DNA from: Ferruginibacter sp. | GTDB taxonomy: Bacteria; Bacteroidota; Bacteroidia; Chitinophagales; Chitinophagaceae | Assembly (NCBI GenBank): GCA_025352525.1 | Contig: JANXTG010000014.1 | Span: forward strand, 1-42,749 | Length of the DNA: 42,749 nt | Direction: 5' to 3' | Part shown: piece after piece, positions 36,029-42,749 of the stretch | Layout of the letters: every line of letters begins with the position of its first letter | Numbering within the stretch: position 1 is the first letter of the stretch | Program-made: the position numbers and the translations under genes | Notes under the pieces: model-generated | Database searches by the model: none | Told to the model about the DNA's origin: nothing | The model's input: only the letters and a program-made list of their open reading frames with translations

Positions 36029-37081
36029 TTACATTTTAAATATTGTTAACCCAAACAGCAGCAACATAAAAAATATGGAGAGAAATATAAGGGCAAAACT
36101 GAGAATAAATAATTTAAGAATTGTCTTCGCTCTTCGCTGTTCATAAAAATTCCTGACGGCTTTGTATAAATATAGAGGAAATATAAACCACAGTACGCTT
36201 ATTACTGTATCTAAAAAATGCAAATGAGGGAGTTCACTCAATGCCCGCAAAACAAGAATTCCAATTATAGCGATATAGACGAAAATGTAAAAGTGAATGG
36301 TAAAAATGATATGAGCTACATAATAAAACTTTTGTTGGCGGGCATATAATAATTTTAACAGTAAAGCAAAAAATGGAAGGGAAAGCAGCAAAACCTGTGG
36401 AATAAGGTGAAGTCCTTTTTCCTTTAAAGCCTCTTTAGCTCCCTTGGGATCATTACCATATTTTTCCTGCAGTTCAAATTGTTTTTCCATCAAAATTCTA
36501 TCAACAAAGCTGCGTTCTATTTCTTTTATTTTATTTAGCGAGTCAAATTCTGATCTGTTGTCATAAGAGTATAAATGAAATATTCTACTGTTACCTTCAA
36601 CACTTTGTGCAAGTTTTTGTATAGAATCTATTCCGTAAATTTTCATGACCATTTTAAGATCACCAGAATCTTTACCCTGTGATTGTAATATTTTAAAAAG
36701 TTTTACAGAGTCTTTTTGAGTATAGGTTATAGACTTTTTACTTTTATTAGTAACGTTTTCACTCTTAACAAAAAAAGAAAAAATTATCAGAAAAAAAATA
36801 AAGGAAGTAAACACATAAAATCTTACGGGATTAAGGTACGAGGTTCGTCTACCTCTTATATATTCTGATGTAAGAAAACCTGGTTTGGTTATAACATATT
36901 TTACAGAACTAAAAAATTTGCCATCAAAATGCGTTATATCTTTAAAAAAATGACCTATTAGATTCAAGATTGATTCCTGCGGATCAACGTTTTCCTGACC
37001 ACAAAATGAACAATACTTGCCATTTACCACCGCATTACAGTTAAGGCAAATCTTATCTTTTCTTTCCTTTAAATGACTCAC
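36029..37081 (-). CDS. DUF3667 membrane protein with N-terminal zinc ribbon
   Basis: A 350-residue inner-membrane protein. The N-terminal CLNCNAVVNGKYCSFCGQ has two CxxC pairs forming a zinc ribbon. The conserved DUF3667 region follows (HFDGKFFSSVKYVITKPGFL, then RGRRTSYLNPVRFYVFTSF). The first transmembrane helix is at about 92-110, followed by a cytosolic or periplasmic insertion rich in Lys and Asp (about 115-225). Four helices fill the C-terminal half. No function is known. The start codon is GTG at 37081; no ATG precedes the zinc ribbon. First gene of the mazG-kinase run. Confidence 0.88.
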   Translation of the reverse strand: MSHLKERKDKICLNCNAVVNGKYCSFCGQENVDPQESILNLIGHFFKDITHFDGKFFSSVKYVITKPGFLTSEYIRGRRTSYLNPVRFYVFTSFIFFLIIFSFFVKSENVTNKSKKSITYTQKDSVKLFKILQSQGKDSGDLKMVMKIYGIDSIQKLAQSVEGNSRIFHLYSYDNRSEFDSLNKIKEIERSFVDRILMEKQFELQEKYGNDPKGAKEALKEKGLHLIPQVLLLSLPFFALLLKLLYARQQKFYYVAHIIFTIHFYIFVYIAIIGILVLRALSELPHLHFLDTVISVLWFIFPLYLYKAVRNFYEQRRAKTILKLFILSFALIFLSIFFMLLLFGLTIFKM

Positions 37082-37176
37082 AAGCTAATTTTGTTAAAAA
37101 TAATAAACTTTATCTTGATGTTATGAATAAACAAAATGAAAGGATTGTATTTTTACTGTATTCAAATTACTATTAA

Positions 37177-38001
37177 ATGAAGAAATTTTTTTTAGCAGGA
37201 TTTATTTTGCTGTCTTTTAGTGCCCTCCAAGCTCAATATTATTATAAAGATTTAGTTAGTAATGCACAGGTAGTTTCAGATATGAAATCTTACAAAGAGA
37301 ATAAAATTAAAAAAATTGTTTTAAAAAGCTTTGAAGATAATGGCTCGGAAAGCAACGGGTTTTTTTGTGAAAAAAAATTGAATAAAGATTATTCCAAATC
37401 AGAGTTGTATACCCGTGCAGATATTTCTGCTGCATCGCTGTTTACATCAACATTTGACAAAGATGGAAAACTGTTAAATACATACGATAGCTCATTGTTA
37501 TCGGTAACGCAAATTATTTACACTTATAATTCCGATAATCTAATTAGCCGGATTAACTCAACAGTTCGGTCATCCGACGAAGATTTTGGAAATGAAATAA
37601 AAGAAGACCATTTTTATAAATATGAAAACGGTAAACCTTCAAAAATAACAAGGGTAAAAAATGGCAGAGATACAACAGATATTTTATTAGCATTGGATGA
37701 TAATGGAAATGTCGCTATTGAAAAGGATACGAAAAACGGTACAAAGTTTTTTTATTATTATGATGCAAGAAACAGACTTACAGATGTTGTACAAGCCAAT
37801 GAATACAGCCAAAATGCAAAGCCTAATTATATTTTTGAATATAATAATGCAGGATTAATTACACAAATGACGGCAGTAGAGGAAGGAAGTAAAAGCTACT
37901 ATGTTTGGAAGTACAGTTACGATAATGGGTTAAGAATTAAAGAACGTTGCTTTACTGACGAACGCAAATTAATGGGCAGTATAGAGTATCAATATAAGTA
38001 G
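37177..38001 (+). CDS. Exported protein with YD-like beta repeats, function unknown
   Basis: A 274-residue protein with a signal peptide (about 1-19, MKKFFLAGFILLSFSALQA). The mature part has repeated strand-turn units resembling YD/RHS-like or MORN-like repeats of Bacteroidota surface proteins (YTYNSDNLISRINST, YKYENGKPSKITRVKNG, YYYDARNRLTDVVQANE, FEYNNAGLITQMTAV, YSYDNGLRIKERC). There is no catalytic motif and no sorting domain, so a periplasmic or outer-membrane-associated location is likely. Monocistronic, with a heptamer repeat directly after its stop. Confidence 0.75.
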   Translation: MKKFFLAGFILLSFSALQAQYYYKDLVSNAQVVSDMKSYKENKIKKIVLKSFEDNGSESNGFFCEKKLNKDYSKSELYTRADISAASLFTSTFDKDGKLLNTYDSSLLSVTQIIYTYNSDNLISRINSTVRSSDEDFGNEIKEDHFYKYENGKPSKITRVKNGRDTTDILLALDDNGNVAIEKDTKNGTKFFYYYDARNRLTDVVQANEYSQNAKPNYIFEYNNAGLITQMTAVEEGSKSYYVWKYSYDNGLRIKERCFTDERKLMGSIEYQYK

Positions 38002-38005
38002 AGAG

Positions 38006-38033
38006 GGAAGTTGGACAACGGACTACTGACTAT
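38006..38033 (+). repeat. Degenerate heptamer array (GGACTAC type) after an exported-protein gene
   Basis: GGAAGTT, GGACAAC, GGACTAC and TGACTAT follow each other in 7-bp steps beginning 5 bp after the stop codon. Short, so chance is not excluded, but it has the same period and gene-end location as the other arrays. Confidence 0.5.
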
Positions 38034-38131
38034 TAAGGAAACGCCACTTATCATGTGCCGTAAAATTTGTACGATAAATCATCGTTATCCTCGTTGATAA
38101 CTCTTTACCATCAACCATCTATTCCTTACAA

Positions 38132-38431
38132 TCAGCTTAGATATTTTATAAGCAAAATAATTACACCGTACAACACAGTAGTTACAAATAAACCCTTTCC
38201 TGTTTCGTCTCTTCTTGCATTTACGTACATAGTAAAAAAGAATGCATTCATCATAAGCGATACGCTGAGGCCTGCCGTTAATATGCCATGCCCTGGTTGT
38301 GTGTAAATAAACTGCACAACCTCTTTAAGGTTAAGCATCCCAAATTTGTAATATTTTAGTAAAGACAAACCGATAATTGGAGCAAACAAACCCAAAATAC
38401 AGCCATAAATAAAATTATCCTTTCTAAACAT
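38132..38431 (-). CDS. Small membrane protein of unknown function
   Basis: A 99-residue protein with three predicted transmembrane helices (about 8-25, 50-72 and 82-98) and a short cytosolic loop NARRDETGKG. Its start lies immediately after the surE stop, so it is translated from the same transcript. Not assigned to a family. Confidence 0.75.
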   Translation of the reverse strand: MFRKDNFIYGCILGLFAPIIGLSLLKYYKFGMLNLKEVVQFIYTQPGHGILTAGLSVSLMMNAFFFTMYVNARRDETGKGLFVTTVLYGVIILLIKYLS

Positions 38432-38432
38432 T

Positions 38433-39239
38433 TTAAAACAGTTTGCTTTTTTCCAGAAGCGCTTTTAACTTGTAATTTGTAAGATCAAACTGCACGGGCA
38501 CAACACTTACATAATTATTTTCCAAAGCCCATACATCGGTATCTTTTGATTTGTCAAAGTTTTTAAACTCTCCGGTAAGCCAATAATATTTTTTCTTGTG
38601 AGGATCTAATCTTTCAGAGAATTCTTCCTCATATTTTGCATAAGCCTGCTTGCATATTTTAATTCCTTTTATATTTTTACCGGCAGGTATATTCACATTT
38701 AAAAGTAAATGCTTGTCAATTTTCTTTTTCATAACTCCCTGCACAATTTTAGCAACAATTTGTTTAGCTGCTGATAAATCTGCTTCGTAACTGTAATCCA
38801 TCATTGAAAAACCAATACTTGGGATACCTTCAATACTTGCTTCCATAGCTGCAGACATGGTACCGCTGTAAATTACATTTATTGAATGATTGGCACCGTG
38901 GTTAATACCGCTTAAACAGATATCGGGCTTGCGGTGAAGTATTTTGTCCACAGCTAATTTTACACAATCAACAGGAGTACCGCTTGTAGTCCAGCTTTCA
39001 ATACCATCAAACATATCAAGTTTGCGCATGCGCAATGGGAATCCAATTGTTATTGCATGCCCCATTCCGCTCTGGGGCTTATCCGGCGCAACAACAACAA
39101 CACGCCCAAAATCTCTTACTGCATCTACCAATGCACGAATACCCGGCGATGTAATATCATCATCATTTGTTATGAGAATAATGGGCTGCTCTTTTACTTT
39201 TTTTTCTGTCGCTTTTTTAGCTATAGCTTTCTTAACCAT
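38433..39239 (-). CDS. surE: 5'/3'-nucleotidase SurE
   Basis: A metal-dependent phosphatase of nucleoside monophosphates, cytoplasmic. The 268 residues carry the SurE core: ITNDDDITSPGIRAL (metal motif), PDKPQSGMGHAIT, TSGTPVDCVKLAV and SGINHGANHSINVIYSGTMSAAMEA. The usual NDDG reads NDDD here. An unusual lysine-rich N-terminal extension of 19 residues (MVKKAIAKKATEKKVKEQP) precedes the first strand; there is no internal ATG that would remove it. Its start overlaps the upstream membrane-protein gene by 8 bp and its stop almost touches the next gene, so it is in a three-gene operon. Confidence 0.95.
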   Translation of the reverse strand: MVKKAIAKKATEKKVKEQPIILITNDDDITSPGIRALVDAVRDFGRVVVVAPDKPQSGMGHAITIGFPLRMRKLDMFDGIESWTTSGTPVDCVKLAVDKILHRKPDICLSGINHGANHSINVIYSGTMSAAMEASIEGIPSIGFSMMDYSYEADLSAAKQIVAKIVQGVMKKKIDKHLLLNVNIPAGKNIKGIKICKQAYAKYEEEFSERLDPHKKKYYWLTGEFKNFDKSKDTDVWALENNYVSVVPVQFDLTNYKLKALLEKSKLF

Positions 39240-39600
39240 TACTTATTTTTCTGTTTTTTCTTGCTTCTATAAAACTGCCGATGAATGCTATTAGCGCTAC
39301 TGCATTGCTTATAACACAGGCAAGAAAAACATATTTTTTATCAACCCAGTCCTGCACTTTTACAAACCGCATAATGCACATTACAAGCAACAAAAGCGTG
39401 AGCACTACCACAACATGAGAAATTATTTTATTATGGTTTGCCACCCCTTTCTGCATGGCTAAAAAAATAATCCCAAAGGCTGCAGGTATAAGTGCAGTAA
39501 GAGAATGAGTACCATCTGAAGCCGCTATACCAAAGTATCCGTAAAGGCCTGCTGCAATTAAAACAATTGCGTTTAAAAGATTTGCTGATGCTGCTTTCAT
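39232..39600 (-). CDS. Small four-helix membrane protein of unknown function
   Basis: A 122-residue protein with four hydrophobic helices (about 8-25, 35-50, 56-76 and 90-110) and a basic tail EARKNRKISNG. It overlaps the surE start by 8 bp and is the first gene of the operon. The family is not recognised with certainty. Confidence 0.75.
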   Translation of the reverse strand: MKAASANLLNAIVLIAAGLYGYFGIAASDGTHSLTALIPAAFGIIFLAMQKGVANHNKIISHVVVVLTLLLLVMCIMRFVKVQDWVDKKYVFLACVISNAVALIAFIGSFIEARKNRKISNG

Positions 39601-39620
39601 TTTTTATTTTTTATTTGATG

Positions 39621-39628
39621 CAAATATA
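39621..39628 (-). promoter_or_regulatory. Bacteroidota -7 box (TATATTTG) for the surE operon
   Basis: TATATTTGC on the minus strand, 20 bp before the ATG of the first gene. Same nonamer as at the EamA and DUF2723 genes. Confidence 0.6.
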
Positions 39629-39768
39629 AATGTAAATGCCAAATAAGAATTCGGGCTGTGTTATTTTTAAATTCCAAATGCATCAAAATTTCCGTTGGCT
39701 CTTCAAATTAACTTTCTTTTGAAAGCTGATAATTTTATTCTAATTTCAAAGGACAAACTTATTTTAAC

Positions 39769-40203
39769 ATGAAAGAACAAAACTTTTCTAATCATTCCCG
39801 CATTGTACCACTTTTTCATTACGTTATTTCAATTGCTTCACTTGTTCTCATTTTCTGCTCAGCTTTAACTTTATATCGTCACTACAACCTAGGGTGGGGC
39901 TTAATGATTCCGTCTATTTTATTGCTTGGAAGTGTTACACTTTTATTAGTTGCTTTCATGGCTCGTGGGTTTGCTCTAAAAGCTCAGGACAGAGCAATTC
40001 GTGCAGAAGAAAATTTAAGGTATTTCGCTGTCACCGGCAAGTTGCTTGATAGTAAATTGAAATTAGGACAAATCATTGCATTGCGTTTTGCTCCAAATAA
40101 TGAGTTTGTAGATCTTGCACACTTAGCAGTAGAAAAAGAAATGTCTCCAAAAGAAATAAAACAGGCAATTAAAAACTGGAAAGGAGATTATCATAGAGTG
40201 TAA
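39769..40203 (+). CDS. DUF6526-like two-helix membrane protein
   Basis: A 144-residue protein starting MKEQNFSNHSRIVPLFHYV, with two transmembrane helices (about 18-37 and 46-66). A cytosolic C-terminal half contains RAIRAEENLRYFAVTGKLLDSKL and KEMSPKEIKQAIKNWKGDYHRV. This matches a small family found in Bacteroidota (I recall it as DUF6526). Function unknown. No partner gene is evident. Confidence 0.7.
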   Translation: MKEQNFSNHSRIVPLFHYVISIASLVLIFCSALTLYRHYNLGWGLMIPSILLLGSVTLLLVAFMARGFALKAQDRAIRAEENLRYFAVTGKLLDSKLKLGQIIALRFAPNNEFVDLAHLAVEKEMSPKEIKQAIKNWKGDYHRV

Positions 40204-40261
40204 AGCAAGATATTCAATGCAGGCGGAGCGAATATTAAATAACTGCTAAACATTCATATAC

Positions 40262-40708
40262 ATGAGGATAACTAAAGTATCTTTTTATTTAATCTTCTTT
40301 TCAATTTTGATAACTTATACTGCCTGTGAGACTACTCGAAGGAAAACTTCCCTGAAAGCACAATACAAAGCAGCTTATATGAACCAATTTAAGTTGACCT
40401 ATCTGCGCAGACTTTTGTCAATAAGCTATAATAATTCAACCGCAATTCTTGAAATTATTTCTAACGATCATAGTGGATTTACTGAGCCAATTTTGACCAT
40501 AGAAGATTATAAATTTATTGATAGCTTAACAACAATCGATAATCAATATTTAATTGCTGACTCTTTAGAAAGTCACCGAAGAGCAGAGGGTGCACAAGGC
40601 AAGAGACCATTAGATTATATAATGAATAAGCTTTCAAATAAGTGGTTGGATAGTTTGGCAAAAAGAAGATTAAAATTAAATGGTAATCCAAGCAGTTGGA
40701 CTGAATGA
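40262..40708 (+). CDS. Putative lipoprotein of unknown function
   Basis: A 148-residue protein. A hydrophobic N-terminus (about 5-20) ends in TYTAC, with Cys22 as a possible lipidation site, although the lipobox is weak. The mature part is charged and helical (AQYKAAYMNQFKLTYLRRLL, RRAEGAQGKRPLDYIMNKL). No family recognised. It follows the DUF6526-like gene by 58 bp on the same strand. Coding potential is supported only by length and signal. Confidence 0.55.
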   Translation: MRITKVSFYLIFFSILITYTACETTRRKTSLKAQYKAAYMNQFKLTYLRRLLSISYNNSTAILEIISNDHSGFTEPILTIEDYKFIDSLTTIDNQYLIADSLESHRRAEGAQGKRPLDYIMNKLSNKWLDSLAKRRLKLNGNPSSWTE

Positions 40709-40794
40709 ATAGCTTGCCTAGAGATCAGGTTTTTGTACTTTGGATACAACGTTTAAAAAAATTATCTACAGACAAATAAAACTAGCAAGAAATC

Positions 40795-41202
40795 TTAAAA
40801 ATATCCTTTCAATTTTGCTTTTAAATCATCTGGCATTTTTGAACGCTTCATTGTCACCGCTTCCATAAAATACAGCATTACATTTCCTGCATTCAGGAGT
40901 TTATCATCTTCATTAAAAATTTCAAAAAAGAAATTTATTGCGTGTCCTGTTGGCAATTCTCTAAGGGTAGTTTTTACAGTAATAAGGTCATCGTATTTTG
41001 CAGGTCGTAAAAATTTGCTGTTCATTTCTACCACCGGCATAATAATTCCCATGGCTTCAATATCTTTATAAGTATAACCAAGTTGCCTGATAGCTTCCGT
41101 TCTGCCTATTTCATAAAATTGCGCATAGTTGCCATAATATACCACACCCATTTGATCTGTAAGTGCATAATGCATGCGTATCTGTGTTTCTGTTACAAAC
41201 AA
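40795..41202 (-). CDS. Acyl-CoA thioesterase, YbgC/4-hydroxybenzoyl-CoA family
   Basis: A hot-dog-fold thioesterase of 135 residues that hydrolyses acyl-CoA. The catalytic segment is LTDQMGVVYYGNYAQFYEIGR (Asp and the following Tyr/Asn environment typical of YbgC), followed by RPAKYDDLITVKTTLRE. The start is TTG at 41202, preceded by an AGGA; the next Met lies too far inside the conserved N-terminus. Only 11 bp separate it from cinA upstream, so the two are cotranscribed. Confidence 0.92.
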   Translation of the reverse strand: MFVTETQIRMHYALTDQMGVVYYGNYAQFYEIGRTEAIRQLGYTYKDIEAMGIIMPVVEMNSKFLRPAKYDDLITVKTTLRELPTGHAINFFFEIFNEDDKLLNAGNVMLYFMEAVTMKRSKMPDDLKAKLKGYF

Positions 41203-41213
41203 TTCCTTTCGTT

Positions 41214-42473
41214 TTAATTAGCTAAAATTAATTTCCGCAACATATTCAATGCGTTCAATGCCGTTAATCGAATGTTTCTTTCTCTGTCAAACCTAAAAGT
41301 AAATTTATGTGTGATGAGTTTTTCATTGCTGCCAACACAAACCCATACGGTTCCAACAGGTTTATCAGTTGTACCGCCATCTGGGCCCATTATCCCTGAT
41401 ACTGCAATGGTGTAATCTGTATTAATATTTTTTAAAGCACCGGTAGCCATTTCTTTTACCACTTCTTCACTTACCGCACCAACTGTGTCAAGAGTTTGTT
41501 TTTTTACGCCAAGTATTTTTTCTTTTACTTCATTAGAATAACTAACAATGCTGCCATTATAAAATGCAGATGAACCCGCCATTGCTGTGAGTAAATGCGC
41601 AATATAACCACCGGTGCAGCTTTCGGCAGTACTCATCGTTTTACCTCTTTGTATTAATAATTTACCTACAGTTTTCTCCATTGTCTCATCTACATCTGTT
41701 ACCAAATGTTCGGCCGTCAGCTTTTTTAGTTGAGCGAATTGTTCATCAATACTTTCTTCAACTGCAATTGTGTTTTCTCCTGTTGCTGTAAGTCTTAGCC
41801 GTACCATTCCATAACTTGGCAGGTAAGCTAGTTTTATATTTTTTGGTAAATTATTTTCGAAATCACTGATCATATCTGCCAGCATACTTTCACCAACTCC
41901 TGCTGTTAACAATGTGCGGTGAACAATATGGGTTGATGTAAATTTTTGTTTTAAATATGGTATAATATCGTCTGTCATCATAGCCATCATTTCAAACGGT
42001 ACACCAGGCATGCTTATAAATATTTTTTCTCGTTCCCCTACCTTTTCAGTAAACAACATACCGGGTGCTGTACCTTTTTTATTTTGAATGACGGTGCATA
42101 TATCCGGTACTTCTGCCTGCATTCTATTGCGTTCAGTAAAAGGTATTTTAAAAATATTTTCAAAAAGATGCCGTACGTTGGCATATGTATCTTCATCAAC
42201 AACCATCTTCCCTCCAAAATATTCGCAAAGCAACGGTTTGGTAATATCATCTGCTGTAGGCCCAAGGCCTCCGGTAATTAAAATAATATCTGCATATTTC
42301 TTTTCTTCATCTAAAGCAGTTCTTATGTTATTATAATCATCACCAACAGCCACCCGGCGTATTACAGAAAAACCTGCAAGGTTCATTTGCTGCGCAATAA
42401 AAGCACTATTGGTATCAATTACCTGACCTATTAAAAGCTCGTCGCCAATAGTGATGATGGATGCATTTATCAT
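41214..42473 (-). CDS. cinA: CinA (nicotinamide-nucleotide amidohydrolase / damage-inducible protein)
   Basis: A two-domain protein of 419 residues. The N-terminal MoCF-type domain (ITIGDELLIGQVIDTN, GGLGPTADDITK) is the ADP-ribose/NAD pyrophosphatase-like part. The C-terminal CinA domain (about 260-419) has STAESCTGG, the catalytic serine region of NMN deamidase, then NGSIVSYSNEVK and SGIMGPDGG. It works in NAD salvage and is often linked to competence or DNA damage. First gene of the cinA-thioesterase pair. Confidence 0.97.
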   Translation of the reverse strand: MINASIITIGDELLIGQVIDTNSAFIAQQMNLAGFSVIRRVAVGDDYNNIRTALDEEKKYADIILITGGLGPTADDITKPLLCEYFGGKMVVDEDTYANVRHLFENIFKIPFTERNRMQAEVPDICTVIQNKKGTAPGMLFTEKVGEREKIFISMPGVPFEMMAMMTDDIIPYLKQKFTSTHIVHRTLLTAGVGESMLADMISDFENNLPKNIKLAYLPSYGMVRLRLTATGENTIAVEESIDEQFAQLKKLTAEHLVTDVDETMEKTVGKLLIQRGKTMSTAESCTGGYIAHLLTAMAGSSAFYNGSIVSYSNEVKEKILGVKKQTLDTVGAVSEEVVKEMATGALKNINTDYTIAVSGIMGPDGGTTDKPVGTVWVCVGSNEKLITHKFTFRFDRERNIRLTALNALNMLRKLILAN

Positions 42474-42531
42474 TAAAAAAATTTATGCAAACTTATGCAT
42501 GTTTGTGTAAATAACTGATTGGGCAAAACAT

Positions 42532-42566
42532 AAAAAAACCAGAGAAATTATCTCTGGTTTTTTAAA
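42532..42566. terminator. Bidirectional intrinsic terminator between fasciclin gene and cinA
   Basis: AAAACCAGAGA and TCTCTGGTTTT form a stem with an AATTA-type loop and A/T runs. On the minus strand it ends the fasciclin transcript. Confidence 0.88.
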
Positions 42567-42581
42567 AAATTAATTTTATTA

Positions 42582-42749
42582 TTATGAAGGTATCAATACG
42601 TGGTCAATTACGTGAATAATTCCATTGCTTTGATAAACATTTGCTGTTGTTACTACTGCTGTTCCACCATTTTCATCTTTAATTAAAATGGCATCTCCTT
42701 GTCTTGATAGCATTAATTTATGACCTGAAAGTGTAGTTAAAACACCTGT
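42582..42749 (-). CDS. Fasciclin-domain protein, C-terminal fragment (cut by window edge)
   Basis: The last 55 codons of a gene entering from the right edge. TGVLTTLSGHKLML is followed by a segment ending NGIIHVIDHVLIPS, the H2 box that closes a fasciclin (FAS1) domain. FAS1 proteins are exported adhesion or ligand-binding proteins; here only the end is visible, so a signal peptide cannot be checked. A terminator follows. Confidence 0.88.
   Translation of the reverse strand, partial: TGVLTTLSGHKLMLSRQGDAILIKDENGGTAVVTTANVYQSNGIIHVIDHVLIPS

Noticed and set aside
1-42749. Whole-window search for tRNA or rRNA genes and CRISPR arrays
   Set aside because: No cloverleaf-like T-arm signature, rRNA segment or repeat-spacer array was seen by eye; a dedicated tRNA scan could still find one.

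Overview
The window looks like chromosomal DNA of a low-GC Bacteroidota, most likely Chitinophagaceae or a near relative. The evidence is a type IX secretion (T9SS) sorting domain on a large metalloprotease, the conserved cluster rpmB-rpmG-DUF4295-ftsY, DUF2723 and DUF3667 proteins, and repeated TAnnTTTG boxes (the Bacteroidota -7 promoter element) just upstream of start codons. The family assignment is inferred from protein style, not from a database search. I saw no rRNA, tRNA or CRISPR array.

Layout. Positions 1-5742 (minus strand) hold a DNA-repair operon: an MBL-fold exonuclease, an ATP-dependent DNA ligase and an Lhr-like DEXH helicase cut by the left edge. A two-gene, toxin-antitoxin-like module (zeta-type P-loop protein plus small partner) sits between ligase and helicase. 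Positions 5838-9296 encode a secreted 1152-residue metzincin with Ig-like repeats and a T9SS tail. An IS1182-type element (about 9318-11108) follows directly. Positions 11238-15000 carry a nitroreductase, ftsY, the small ribosomal operon and a DMT permease. Positions 15072-21102 carry a DUF2723 membrane protein and a VWA/AAA+ (MoxR-type) pair. Positions 21158-28143 carry an outer-membrane-like protein, murB, priA, an acyltransferase, a GreA-like protein and a VOC-SRPBCC fusion. Positions 28557-31474 carry rplU-rpmA, a lysine-rich histone-H1-like protein and a PolX/PHP protein. Positions 31481-37081 (minus) form a run DUF3667-mazG-large sensor kinase. The remainder holds small membrane and secreted proteins, surE, a thioesterase, cinA and the end of a fasciclin protein.

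Most of this is core genome. The points of most interest are: (1) four short degenerate arrays with 7-bp periodicity, each of different sequence, one lying in frame inside the helicase and another encoding the tail of the exonuclease, so that two proteins of the same repair operon carry repeat-derived residues; (2) the toxin-antitoxin-like pair embedded in that operon; (3) an IS1182 transposase without an ATG start, whose element ends can also fold as terminators; (4) a PolX homologue whose polymerase carboxylates look lost while its PHP nuclease motifs are kept; and (5) a coherent set of -7 promoter boxes that settles several start codons.
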